NCBI GenBank assembly: GCA_902363825.1
Contig: CABJBK010000010.1
Span: 47,364-111,363 of the forward strand
Direction of reading: 5' to 3'
Length of the DNA stretch: 64,000 nt
From: Lachnospiraceae bacterium
GTDB lineage: Bacteria; Bacillota; Clostridia; Lachnospirales; Lachnospiraceae
The translations under genes and the position numbers were made by a program. The notes below the pieces were generated by a model that did no database searches, had not been told where the DNA came from, and saw nothing but the letters and a program-made list of their open reading frames with translations. Positions 35,223 to 44,335 of this stretch are shown piece by piece; the first letter of the stretch is position 1; each line of letters starts with the position of its first letter.

Positions 35223-37304
35223 ATGAGTAACAAACATGGAAGTCTTTCAATCGACAGCGATAATCTTTTTCCGATCATCAAGAAATGGCTCTATTCCGAC
35301 CATGACATTTTCTACCGCGAGCTGATCAGTAACGGCTGTGACGCCATTACCAAATTGAAAAAGCTTGAAATGATGGGTGAATACGAGCTTCCGAAGGATT
35401 ACAGACCAAAGATCGAGGTTATCGTAGATCCGGATGCAAAGACTTTGAAATTCATCGATAACGGTCTTGGTATGACCGCGGACGAAGTCGAAGAATATAT
35501 CTGTCAGATCGCATTTTCCGGTGCTACTGACTTCATCGAAAAATACAAGGACAAGGCAAATGACGATCAGATCATCGGTCATTTCGGACTTGGCTTCTAC
35601 TCTGCTTTTATGGTAGCGGATGAAGTTTCCATCGACACCTTATCTTATAAAGAAGGTTCCACTCCGGTTCACTGGACCTGCGACGGCGGTTCCGATTACG
35701 ATATCACAGACGGCACCAAAGACACCGTTGGTACCGAGATCACACTCTTCTTAAACGAAGACTGTCTGGAATTTGCCAACGAATACCGTGCAAGAGAGAT
35801 CATTGAAAAGTACTGCTCTTTCATGCCGACCGAAATCTATCTGACCAAGGCAAATGCCGAACCGGAATATGAGACGATCGACCCGGCAGACAAGCTTGAT
35901 ACCGATACTGTCATTGAGACTGTTGTGGAAGAAGCAAAAACCGAAGAAAAAGAAAATGAGAACGGAGAAAAAGAAGTCGTTGAAGTTTCTCCGCGCACCG
36001 AGAAATTAAAGATTTTAAAACGTCCGGTTCCGCTCAATGATACCAATCCGCTGTGGGCCAAAAATCCAAAGGACTGTACCGATGAGGAATACAAAGCATT
36101 CTACCGCAAGGTATTTATGGATTACAAGGAGCCGTTATTCTGGATCCACCTCAACATGGACTATCCGTTCAATCTGAAAGGTATTTTGTACTTCCCTAAG
36201 ATCAATACCGAGTACGATTCCATTGAAGGAACCATCAAGCTGTACAACAATCAGGTATTTATCGCAGACAATATCAAGGAAGTCATTCCGGAATTCCTGA
36301 TGCTCTTAAAAGGTGTGATCGACTGCCCGGATCTTCCGCTCAATGTATCGAGAAGCGCGCTGCAGAACGATGGCTTTGTAAAGAAGATCTCCGATTACAT
36401 CACCAAGAAAGTTGCTGACAAGCTGACCGGCATGTGCAAGACTGACAAGGAATCCTACGAGAAATACTGGGATGACATCAGCCCGTTCATCAAATTCGGC
36501 TGCTTAAAAGACGAAAAGTTCTGCGATAAGATGAACGACGCGATCCTCTTTAAGAACCTGGATCACAAATATCTCACACTTCCGGAATTATTAAAGAAGG
36601 AAGAAGAAAAGAACGCAGACGAAAATACAGATGCCGCTTCAGATACTGCTTCTTCCGATGACAAGGCAGCGGATGCCGCAGAAGAAAAAGATGAACGCAA
36701 AGTTGTCTACTATGTCACGGATGAGGCACAGCAGGGACAGTACATCAAACTCTTCAAAGAGCAGAACATGGATGCGGTGATCTTAAACCACAACATTGAT
36801 ACTTCTTTCATCTCCCAGCTTGAACGCAGAAATGACCAGTATAAGTTCATGCGTATCGATGCGGACGTAACCGAATCCTTAAAGGAAGATGTCCCGGAAG
36901 AGGATTTAAAAGCTGCTGCTGACAGCCTGACTGAGACTTTCCACAAGGCACTTGGCAATGACAAGTTAAATATCAAGGTTGAGAAGCTGAAAAACGCTGA
37001 TATCTCCTCTATCCTCACACTCTCTGAGGAGGGAAGACGTATGCAGGATATGATGAAAATGTACGCTGCCGGTGGTATGGGCGGTATGGACGCTTCCATG
37101 TTTGCCGCTGACGCGACACTCACCTTAAACACCGGAAACGACCTTGTAAAATACATCTTGGAGCACAAAGATTCGGAACATGTTCCGATGTTCTGTGAAC
37201 AGCTCTATGATCTCGCTGTTTTAAGCAATCATCCGCTCTCACCGGATGCAATGACCAAATTTGTTGCACGGAGCAACCAGATCATGATGCTGCTTGCAAA
37301 ATAA
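35223..37304 (+). CDS. htpG: Molecular chaperone HtpG (Hsp90 family)
   Basis: ATP-dependent dimeric chaperone; 693 residues. The N-terminal GHKL ATPase domain has FYRELISNGCDAITKLKKL, KFIDNGLGMTADEVEEYI and GHFGLGFYSAFMVADEVSI. The middle domain has LFWIHLNMDYPFNLKGILYF and LPLNVSRSALQNDGFVKKI, with the catalytic Arg in SRSALQ. Two charged insertions are visible: KTEEKENENGEKEVVEV near residue 245 and an acidic Asp/Ala/Ser stretch near 460-490. RELISNGCDA replaces the more usual RELISNASDA. GGAG lies 10 bases before the ATG. Heat-shock control by HrcA is expected through the CIRCE element upstream. In B. subtilis htpG is not in the HrcA regulon. Confidence 0.96.
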   Translation: MSNKHGSLSIDSDNLFPIIKKWLYSDHDIFYRELISNGCDAITKLKKLEMMGEYELPKDYRPKIEVIVDPDAKTLKFIDNGLGMTADEVEEYICQIAFSGATDFIEKYKDKANDDQIIGHFGLGFYSAFMVADEVSIDTLSYKEGSTPVHWTCDGGSDYDITDGTKDTVGTEITLFLNEDCLEFANEYRAREIIEKYCSFMPTEIYLTKANAEPEYETIDPADKLDTDTVIETVVEEAKTEEKENENGEKEVVEVSPRTEKLKILKRPVPLNDTNPLWAKNPKDCTDEEYKAFYRKVFMDYKEPLFWIHLNMDYPFNLKGILYFPKINTEYDSIEGTIKLYNNQVFIADNIKEVIPEFLMLLKGVIDCPDLPLNVSRSALQNDGFVKKISDYITKKVADKLTGMCKTDKESYEKYWDDISPFIKFGCLKDEKFCDKMNDAILFKNLDHKYLTLPELLKKEEEKNADENTDAASDTASSDDKAADAAEEKDERKVVYYVTDEAQQGQYIKLFKEQNMDAVILNHNIDTSFISQLERRNDQYKFMRIDADVTESLKEDVPEEDLKAAADSLTETFHKALGNDKLNIKVEKLKNADISSILTLSEEGRRMQDMMKMYAAGGMGGMDASMFAADATLTLNTGNDLVKYILEHKDSEHVPMFCEQLYDLAVLSNHPLSPDAMTKFVARSNQIMMLLAK

Positions 37305-37315
37305 TATCAAGCAAT

Positions 37316-37361
37316 CAAAAAGAAAAGGAAAAGCGCCTGACCGGCTCTTTTCCTTTTCTTT
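37316..37361 (+). terminator. Bidirectional terminator between htpG and the PrsA-like gene
   Basis: AAAGAAAAGGAAAAG and CTTTTCCTTTTCTTT form a long stem around about 13 bases, with A/T-runs on both sides. It serves the two convergent transcripts. Confidence 0.88.
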
Positions 37362-38348
37362 TTATTTACAGTACTGTGCGTAGACAGCAAAAAAACTGTT
37401 TGTTGTGATCGATCCATCCGTCACGATCTTTGTTTCATCCCAGAGTTTTTCATTCAACATGGAATCCTGCTCTTTCACAAACGCGTCATACGCATCATTA
37501 AACGCTGTCTTCTCACGCTCCTGCGCGATCTTAACCTTGTTTTCCTGCGTCAGCTCCTCATCATATTTGTTTACACATTTGATAAAATAATAGCCCTGGT
37601 CGGTCTCAATACAGGAGGATACCTCGCCGTCCTCCATCGAGAATGCCACTTTTTCTACCTCTTCCGGCACATCTCCGCGTCCGAACGTCACCTCAATATC
37701 CTGCCCTTCATTGTAATCACTCGCAAGCGAAGTAAAATCCTCACCTGCCGCCAGCCGCGCGGTAACGGCATCCGCGTTTTCTTTGTCTTTTACTACGATC
37801 TGCATCGCATGTATGATCCGCGCTTCATCATCACTGACTTCTTCGTTCACGCCCTCTGTCAATGTCGCGTAAAGCTTATCCGCCAGCGCATAATTTTGAT
37901 ACAGCGTCTCAATCGTCTCTTCCGTCACATCCATATAGGCAATCTCATCCTTACTTAAGGAAGAAAAGTACGCTTTCGCTGCCTCCGCCGCTTTCCTCTG
38001 CTCCTCCTCGCTGAGCGATATATCCTGCTCTTCTGCGAGCTGATCCATGCAGGTGATACGCGCCAGCTCGGAAATCGTCATCTCCTTCACATACGAATCC
38101 AGCTGTTTCTTGCTGGATGCCTGTTCCCAGAGGTTCAGTCCATATACCGATCCATAAATGTTCTGATAATTACACAGATACACCTTGGCCTCCGGCAGGG
38201 TGCATACGGTCTCTCCGATCCGGAACACATCCTTATTGCCGAGCCCTGTCGTAAATATGACCTTTCGTCCGGCGACCTCACATCCGCCGCATAACAGCGA
38301 TGCGCAAAGCACCGGTATCAACATTAGTTTCTTCGTTCGTATTTTCAT
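37362..38348 (-). CDS. PrsA/SurA-like peptidyl-prolyl isomerase lipoprotein
   Basis: Extracytoplasmic foldase of 328 residues. The lipoprotein signal ends in lipobox SLLCGGC (near residue 23). A helical SurA_N-like chaperone region spans about 45-165 (QLAEEQDISLSEEEQRKAA). The parvulin-type rotamase domain spans about 170-265 with ARIIHAMQIVVKDKENADAV, DFTSLASDYNEGQDIEVTFG and ETDQGYYFIKCVN. It helps secreted proteins fold after export. It is the last gene of the minus-strand group that begins with the SGNH lipoprotein and addB, 21 bases after the flavoprotein gene. Confidence 0.9.
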   Translation of the reverse strand: MKIRTKKLMLIPVLCASLLCGGCEVAGRKVIFTTGLGNKDVFRIGETVCTLPEAKVYLCNYQNIYGSVYGLNLWEQASSKKQLDSYVKEMTISELARITCMDQLAEEQDISLSEEEQRKAAEAAKAYFSSLSKDEIAYMDVTEETIETLYQNYALADKLYATLTEGVNEEVSDDEARIIHAMQIVVKDKENADAVTARLAAGEDFTSLASDYNEGQDIEVTFGRGDVPEEVEKVAFSMEDGEVSSCIETDQGYYFIKCVNKYDEELTQENKVKIAQEREKTAFNDAYDAFVKEQDSMLNEKLWDETKIVTDGSITTNSFFAVYAQYCK

Positions 38349-38369
38349 GTTGTTTATCCCAAATTTTCC

Positions 38370-39773
38370 TTATTCTGCCTTAGACTTGTTTATGATACTT
38401 CTCGCAACGCTCAGTCCGTTTGCTGATGCCTGCTGCAGTCCTCTGGTAACTGATGCACCGTCTCCCATGGCACGCAGTCCCTTTACATTTGTCTCAAATT
38501 CCCTGTTCACCACAACTTTATTGGAGTAGAATTTGACCTCCACACCATATAACAGCGTCTCATCGCTGGCAATACCAGGTGTCACCTTATCCAGTGCCTC
38601 GATCATCTCCGCAATATCCACCATGATACGGTGTGGCAGTACTAACGAGAGATCTCCCGGCACTGCGTCCTTTAAGGTAGGGATCAGATTGTTCCTGCAG
38701 AGGCGCTCCTCCGTCGTCCTTCTTCCACGTCTGAAATCTCCAAACGTCTGTACCATGATCTTGCCGTCACACAGCATATTGGAAAGCTGCGCGATCTGCT
38801 TGCCATATTCGATCGGTGTCTTAAACGGCTTCGTAAAATTTTTGGATACGAGCAGTGCAAAGTTGGTGTTATTCGTCTTCATATCCATGGATTTATACGC
38901 GTGTCCGTTTACGACCGCAAGTCCGCCATCGTAATACTCTGTCGCCACTTCTCCGGACGGATTCGTACAGAAGGTCCGCACTTTATCATCAAAGGTCGGT
39001 GTGTGGTAGACGAGTTTTGCCTCATACAGGTTTTTATTTAAAAAGTCCATGACTTCATCGCGGACTTCGACGCGGACACCGATATCCACCGTGCCGACTT
39101 CCGTCTCTATGCCGTGCTGTTTACAGATGTGGCTGAACCAGTCCGCACCCTCGCGGCCGACCGCAGAAACGATCTCATCCGCGAAATACGTCTCTCCTTT
39201 TTCTGTCACAACACCTTTTGCCTGTTCCTCCTCGATCAGGATATCCTCGATCATCGTATCAAAGAGGATCTCCACACCATGATCCAGCAGATCTTTCTGG
39301 AGTCTCGCGTAGATCTTGTATCCTTCCTCCGTACCCAGATGGCGGATCGGACATTCGATCAGCTTTAAATTGGCATTGATCGCTTTTCTGCGGATCTCAC
39401 GGATCTCTTTTTCCTTGTCCACACCGTAAATATTCGTGTCAGCGCCAAATTTGAGATAGATTTCATCCGATTCGTGAATCAGCTTTACCGTTTCATCGTA
39501 TCCTAAGATATCCGGCAGATTTCCGCCGACATCCGGGGAAAGGGACAGCTTTCCATCGGAAAAAGCGCCCGCGCCGGCAAATCCGGTCGTGATCGAACAT
39601 GGCTTGCATCCCACACAGACCTTTGTCTTACGCTTTGGACATTGTCTGTTTTCTATTCTGCGTCCTTTCTCAATGATCAGCACCTTCATCTCCGGTCTTT
39701 TATGTATCAGCTCATAAGCGCAGAAGATCCCGGAAGGACCTGCACCTATAATTATCACATCATATTGATTCAA
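38370..39773 (-). CDS. FAD-dependent dehydrogenase-like protein (COG2509 type)
   Basis: A 467-residue flavoprotein. The N-terminal Rossmann motif DVIIIGAGPSGIFCAYEL binds FAD. KVCVGCKPCSITTGFAGAGA carries a CxxCxxC-like cluster of cysteines. SDGKLSLSPDVGG, EIVSAVGREGADWF and the C-terminal LRAMGDGASVTRGLQQASAN follow; the last is the second FAD-contact motif. These features fit the uncharacterised FAD-dependent dehydrogenase group COG2509, widespread in anaerobes. The substrate is unknown. It lies between a small unknown gene and the PrsA-like gene in one apparent operon. It could reduce a quinone, thiol or polyunsaturated substrate; nothing in the context decides. Confidence 0.88.
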   Translation of the reverse strand: MNQYDVIIIGAGPSGIFCAYELIHKRPEMKVLIIEKGRRIENRQCPKRKTKVCVGCKPCSITTGFAGAGAFSDGKLSLSPDVGGNLPDILGYDETVKLIHESDEIYLKFGADTNIYGVDKEKEIREIRRKAINANLKLIECPIRHLGTEEGYKIYARLQKDLLDHGVEILFDTMIEDILIEEEQAKGVVTEKGETYFADEIVSAVGREGADWFSHICKQHGIETEVGTVDIGVRVEVRDEVMDFLNKNLYEAKLVYHTPTFDDKVRTFCTNPSGEVATEYYDGGLAVVNGHAYKSMDMKTNNTNFALLVSKNFTKPFKTPIEYGKQIAQLSNMLCDGKIMVQTFGDFRRGRRTTEERLCRNNLIPTLKDAVPGDLSLVLPHRIMVDIAEMIEALDKVTPGIASDETLLYGVEVKFYSNKVVVNREFETNVKGLRAMGDGASVTRGLQQASANGLSVARSIINKSKAE

Positions 39774-39805
39774 TTTTATTCCTCTTTTCCGCTCTGCATT
39801 GCCCG

Positions 39806-40066
39806 TTATGCTTCTACGATCAGGTATCTTCCGTCACCGATCGCAAAAACTTCCTGCGCGCTTAAAATCTCATCCTGGCTCATGCCGGCGATATCCGCTC
39901 CGCTCTCTTCAAAATATTTTTTCACTTCATTCTTGTTTTTACAGACCACTGCCATGCAGCCCTCTAAGAACGCATCCGCCTCTTCCATGGTCTCTGCCAC
40001 TTCATCGGGAAACAGCTGATTTTGATGTTCCAGAAAATAAGTGAGACATGCTTTATCAAATTTCAT
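39806..40066 (-). CDS. Small conserved-looking protein of unknown function
   Basis: An 86-residue soluble, acidic protein (MKFDKACLTYFLEHQNQLF ... GDGRYLIVEA). I do not recognise a family. It has two or three helices and a C-terminal beta hairpin (VFAIGDGRYLIV), and three cysteines with no metal-site pattern. It is likely real because a GGAGAG site precedes the ATG and it fits between maf (51 bases) and the flavoprotein gene (32 bases) on the same strand. Confidence 0.7.
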   Translation of the reverse strand: MKFDKACLTYFLEHQNQLFPDEVAETMEEADAFLEGCMAVVCKNKNEVKKYFEESGADIAGMSQDEILSAQEVFAIGDGRYLIVEA

Positions 40067-40117
40067 ATGATCTCTCCTTTTCCTTGTTTTCGCGTTTTAC
40101 ACAACGATTATATCATA

Positions 40118-40708
40118 TTATGAAACGTGCAAAATATCAATGCCATTTTGCAGTAATTCCTGGTAGATACGGGCAACCGGAAGTCCTACCACATTGTTGT
40201 AATCCCCGGATATTTCCTTTATAAAAGCAGCGCATTTTCCCTGTATTCCATACGCGCCTGCCTTATCCATCGGTTCTCCTGTCCGGATATACGCCCGGAT
40301 CTCTGTTTCCGTCATCGGATACATGGTGACCTCTGTTTTCTCCGCAAAGGTGAGCTTCTCCTTTTTCCCCGCACACGACCAGCACAGGGTCACACCGGTA
40401 TACACCTCATGCGTATTTCCCTCGAGCATGGACAGCATGCGAAACGCGTTCTCCTCGCTCCCCGGTTTCCCGAGGATCTGTCCCTTACAGGAAACGACCG
40501 TATCCGCGCCGATCACAAGCCAGTCGCCCTCTTTTTGTGTGTCTGCCACTTCCGCCGCTTTCTGCGCGGAAAGCTCCTCCACTACTTTTTTCGGATCAGC
40601 GCTTGTGATCTTTTCCTCACCACATGCCGGCTGCACGGCAAAGCAGACTCCGATCTGATCCAATAACTCCCTGCGTCTCGGTGACGCACTCGCAAGTATG
40701 ATCTTCAT
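40118..40708 (-). CDS. maf: Maf-family nucleotide pyrophosphatase
   Basis: House-cleaning nucleoside triphosphate pyrophosphatase linked to septum formation; 196 residues. The N-terminal ILASASPRRRELLDQIG is the diagnostic Maf motif. WLVIGADTVVSCKGQILGKP contains the catalytic Asp. EVYTGVTL and the C-terminal KAGAYGIQGKCAAFIKEISG and YNNVVGLPVARI follow. It is probably a dTTP/UTP pyrophosphatase (YhdE-like), judged by similarity only. It lies 21 bases downstream of addA. Confidence 0.95.
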   Translation of the reverse strand: MKIILASASPRRRELLDQIGVCFAVQPACGEEKITSADPKKVVEELSAQKAAEVADTQKEGDWLVIGADTVVSCKGQILGKPGSEENAFRMLSMLEGNTHEVYTGVTLCWSCAGKKEKLTFAEKTEVTMYPMTETEIRAYIRTGEPMDKAGAYGIQGKCAAFIKEISGDYNNVVGLPVARIYQELLQNGIDILHVS

Positions 40709-40729
40709 GTATCTCTTTTCTCCTTCTTC

Positions 40730-43700
40730 TTATGGCAAAATGATCTCTTTTTTTAAATGGAACGAGTAGATGATCTTCTCACGGACCTTTTTCCCGGTGG
40801 CCTCCTCCAGTGCTCTCGCATAGAGATCCAGCTGCGCCTGATATCTCTGGATCAGCTGTTCTGGCTTTTCTACCGAATCGGTCTTATAATCCATCAAGAT
40901 GATATCTCCGTCCTCATAGAAGAACGCGTCCACGATTCCCTGCACCAGAACCAGTTCCCTGCTGTCGCAATCCCAGATCTCTCCCGCCGGGATACCAAGC
41001 ACAAACGCCTTTTCCTTCCGCAGTTCTTCCCGCTGATCCGCCTGTACCATCCGCTTTCCAAGCGAGGATGCGAAGAAATCCACGATCATCGGGATACGCA
41101 CCAGCTCATACATCGTCTCATCCAGTCTTCCCGCCTTTTTCAGCTTTTCCAGTTCTTCCGCGATCCATGCGTACATCTGCTTTTTGTTCCCGTCAGACGG
41201 CGAACCGGCAAACGGCAGACACTGCATGACCAGATGCATCGCGCTTCCGCGCAACGCCCCACGGTTTACCCGGTCTCTCTTTTCAATAAAATCCGGTACA
41301 ATCTCCTCGGTCTCCTCTTCGGCATACCATTGCACCGTCTCCATTTCCTCCGGTTCAAACTGCATCCGCTGATGCTTGATCTCCGACACGGACACTTTGG
41401 TCTTAATATCTTTTTCCGCCTCAAACGGATAAGCAAACGACAGCCGTTCTTCGATCTTTTCTAACAGCTCTTTATCTGCCGTTTGAACCGTTCTTTTGAC
41501 CTGCTCTTTCGTGAGCAGGGTCCGTACCGCCTTCTTCAGGTGTCCCGCGCGCGCGTCCGTCTCCCCGAACACGCGTATTTCATATTTCTCAGGATAGGAA
41601 TACAGCGCCGGGAGCACCCAGTCAAAATAGCAGTGCGCACTGCTGCGCGCAAGAAAACTTACCGGATGTTCCGTATCCGCATTCTGTCTGTATTCCCCGA
41701 ATTTCTTCTCCACATCCTTCAGACAGCCGCAGAGGATCAGTTTCTCCTTCGCACGGGTGAGTGCCACATAAAGAACACGCAGCTCCTCTCCGAGGTTTTC
41801 CTCCTCCGTCTGTCTTGCCAATGTGCGCTTTAACAGTGTCGGTGTCTTTGTCCGGCGCACGGTATCCATACAGTCCAAGCCGATCCCAAGCTCAGGATGC
41901 AGAATCAGCCTGCTCCTTGTGTCCTGCGTGTTGAACGTCTTACCCATGCCTGCCGCAAATACCACCGGAAATTCCAGACCTTTGCTCTTATGGATACTCA
42001 TGATCCGCACCGCATTCTCATTTTCATTGATGATATCCGCCTCACCGTAATCCACATCATATTTGCGCAGTTTTTCGATATAGCGAACAAAATGGAACAG
42101 ACCTTTATAGCTCGTATCCTCATAATGGATCGCCTGCTCGATCAGCATCTGCACATTCGCGCACTTCTGCTCTCCCGCCGGCAGTGCGGTGATATAGGAA
42201 AGATAACCGGTTTCTTCAAGCAGTTCGGTGATCAGTTCATGCACCGGTGTATACGGTACTCTTTTCCGGAAAGTCTCCAGTTTTGCAAGGAAACCGCGCA
42301 GCCGCTCCCGCAGTTTTTGATCTGTTTCCTCTTCCGGCATCGTATCATACGTCAGTATGCTCTCATAAAAGGTCTTCTCCCCGGAAACCGCCCTTATCTT
42401 TGCAAGGTCTTCTCCCGAAAAGCCGCCGACTGGTGAATACAGCACTGCTGCGAGCGGAATATCCTGCATCGGATTGTCGATCACGCGCAGCATATTTAAG
42501 ACGGTCTGGATCTCCACCGTAGAAAAATAACCGGTGCGCGATGTGGTAAACGCAGGGATCCCTTCCTCTAACAGAACCTTTACAAAGGTATCCGCCATCC
42601 CGGAAACACTGCGCAGCAGGATGACAATATCGCGGTACTCCATCGGACGGAGCTCCCCGCTTTCCTTATCCGTCACCGTCTGGCCTTCTTTTCGCATTTC
42701 ATGGATGCGCGACGCGATCATACGCGCTTCAAGTTCCACGCGTTCCATCTCCTCCGCGCCACTTTCATCCGCCACAAGTACCTCCATCGCAAACATTGCA
42801 GGATCCATATCTTCCGGATAATCCGCTCCCGGATAAAGCGCCGCGTTTTCGTCATACACCACATTGCCAAGGTCTCTGCACATGATCTTATAAAAAATAT
42901 CATTGACCCCGGAAAGCACTTCATCTCTGCTTCGGAAGTTCTTTTGCAGATCGATGCGCTCACATCCCGGCGTTCCTGCGGCATAGGTGTCGAATTTTTC
43001 CATGAAAAGCTCCGGTCTCGCCAGGCGGAAACGATAAATACTCTGCTTTACATCCCCCACCATAAAAAGGTTATTCTGTCCAAACCGTTCTTTTGAGACC
43101 GCGCGAAGCAGTGTCTCCTGCACATAGTTACTGTCCTGATACTCATCGATCATGATCTCATCAAACAGCGCCGCGAACTCATCCGCAGTCTCCGTCGGCT
43201 CTTTGGTTGTCTGATCCACCAGGATCTTTAACGCAAAATGTTCCATGTCCGAGAAATCTACCAGATTCTTTCTCTTTTTCTCCGCCGCGAAGCATGATGC
43301 GAATTCCTCAGTGAGTGCGACCAGCATCTTTACTGCGGGTGCCGTCTTTTTCATATCGAGGAAGATCTCCTCCGGCTCCTTAAAAAAGAATTTGTCGCGC
43401 ATATCCTTGATCTCTTTTTTCATCGCGTTCCGGATATTCTGCACGAGCTCTTTTTTTTCAACGCTTCCCTCAAATTTCCGTGCCGCCGCAAGCTTTGGAA
43501 ATGCCTTCGCGTACGCGTTTATCTCCTCCCCGAACCGCGCATAGCTCCCGGATTCTCTGATCGCGTCCAGCCGCCGGATGTCCTCTTTTAACGCATCCGC
43601 ATACATATAAGGCCCATCCGGCTCCTCACATACGTTAAGTGCCTCCCGCATCTGCGATCCACAGTCTGATACCGCAGTCACAAGCGAGTCCAGAAACTGT

Positions 43701-44335
43701 TTCATCCAGTCCGCCTGCTCCATATCCGCTTCCTCTTTAAGATCATACGCCTGTCCACAGGAAACGAGCCACTCATCCGGCCACGGATAACTCTGCGCGT
43801 AGGTATACATCTTTAAGATCATATCCTGGATCGCCTGATCGCTTTTGGCACTTCCGTACCCTGCCACAAAAGAAAGAAACGCTTCTTCCCCCGCCGCATA
43901 ATGTGCTTCCAACAGCTTGCCCAAAACATCGGACCGCAAAAGTGACAGTTCCCCTTCGTCTGCTACCCTGAAATTCGGTTCCAGGTCGATCTTATAGAAG
44001 TAGTTCCGGATCACATACAGGCAAAAACTGTCAATCGTTGTGATCTGCGCATTGTGTACCAGCGTAAACTGGCGCTGTAAATGAGTATCCTCCGGTTCTT
44101 CTTCCAGCTTTTTTTCGATCGCGTCCCGGATACGTTCCCGCATCTCGGCAGCCGCCGCATTGGTAAAAGTTACAATGAGCAGTTTGTCGATATCCACTTT
44201 ATCCTGCGTGATCTTTTGTATAATACGTTCTACCAGAACCGCCGTTTTTCCGGATCCTGCCGCCGCAGATACCAGAATATTCCGCTCTCTTCGGTCAATG
44301 ACCTTTTTCTGGCTCTCCGTCCACGTCATGCCCAT
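40730..44335 (-). CDS. addA: ATP-dependent helicase/nuclease subunit A
   Basis: The helicase and nuclease subunit of AddAB, the RecBCD counterpart that processes double-strand breaks; 1201 residues. The UvrD-type helicase has NILVSAAAGSGKTAVLVERI (Walker A, about residues 19-38), DEIMIDEYQDSNYVQE (Walker B), VGDVKQSIYRFRLARPELF, VRIMSIHKSKGLEFPVVF and LRVLYVALTRAKEKLI. The C-terminal RecB-type nuclease has GSAMHLVMQCLPF, LVLVQGIVDAFFYEDGDIIL and LMDYKTDSVE with the catalytic Asp and Lys. GGAGGAG precedes the ATG, which overlaps the end of addB by 41 bases. Confidence 0.97.
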   Translation of the reverse strand: MGMTWTESQKKVIDRRERNILVSAAAGSGKTAVLVERIIQKITQDKVDIDKLLIVTFTNAAAAEMRERIRDAIEKKLEEEPEDTHLQRQFTLVHNAQITTIDSFCLYVIRNYFYKIDLEPNFRVADEGELSLLRSDVLGKLLEAHYAAGEEAFLSFVAGYGSAKSDQAIQDMILKMYTYAQSYPWPDEWLVSCGQAYDLKEEADMEQADWMKQFLDSLVTAVSDCGSQMREALNVCEEPDGPYMYADALKEDIRRLDAIRESGSYARFGEEINAYAKAFPKLAAARKFEGSVEKKELVQNIRNAMKKEIKDMRDKFFFKEPEEIFLDMKKTAPAVKMLVALTEEFASCFAAEKKRKNLVDFSDMEHFALKILVDQTTKEPTETADEFAALFDEIMIDEYQDSNYVQETLLRAVSKERFGQNNLFMVGDVKQSIYRFRLARPELFMEKFDTYAAGTPGCERIDLQKNFRSRDEVLSGVNDIFYKIMCRDLGNVVYDENAALYPGADYPEDMDPAMFAMEVLVADESGAEEMERVELEARMIASRIHEMRKEGQTVTDKESGELRPMEYRDIVILLRSVSGMADTFVKVLLEEGIPAFTTSRTGYFSTVEIQTVLNMLRVIDNPMQDIPLAAVLYSPVGGFSGEDLAKIRAVSGEKTFYESILTYDTMPEEETDQKLRERLRGFLAKLETFRKRVPYTPVHELITELLEETGYLSYITALPAGEQKCANVQMLIEQAIHYEDTSYKGLFHFVRYIEKLRKYDVDYGEADIINENENAVRIMSIHKSKGLEFPVVFAAGMGKTFNTQDTRSRLILHPELGIGLDCMDTVRRTKTPTLLKRTLARQTEEENLGEELRVLYVALTRAKEKLILCGCLKDVEKKFGEYRQNADTEHPVSFLARSSAHCYFDWVLPALYSYPEKYEIRVFGETDARAGHLKKAVRTLLTKEQVKRTVQTADKELLEKIEERLSFAYPFEAEKDIKTKVSVSEIKHQRMQFEPEEMETVQWYAEEETEEIVPDFIEKRDRVNRGALRGSAMHLVMQCLPFAGSPSDGNKKQMYAWIAEELEKLKKAGRLDETMYELVRIPMIVDFFASSLGKRMVQADQREELRKEKAFVLGIPAGEIWDCDSRELVLVQGIVDAFFYEDGDIILMDYKTDSVEKPEQLIQRYQAQLDLYARALEEATGKKVREKIIYSFHLKKEIILP

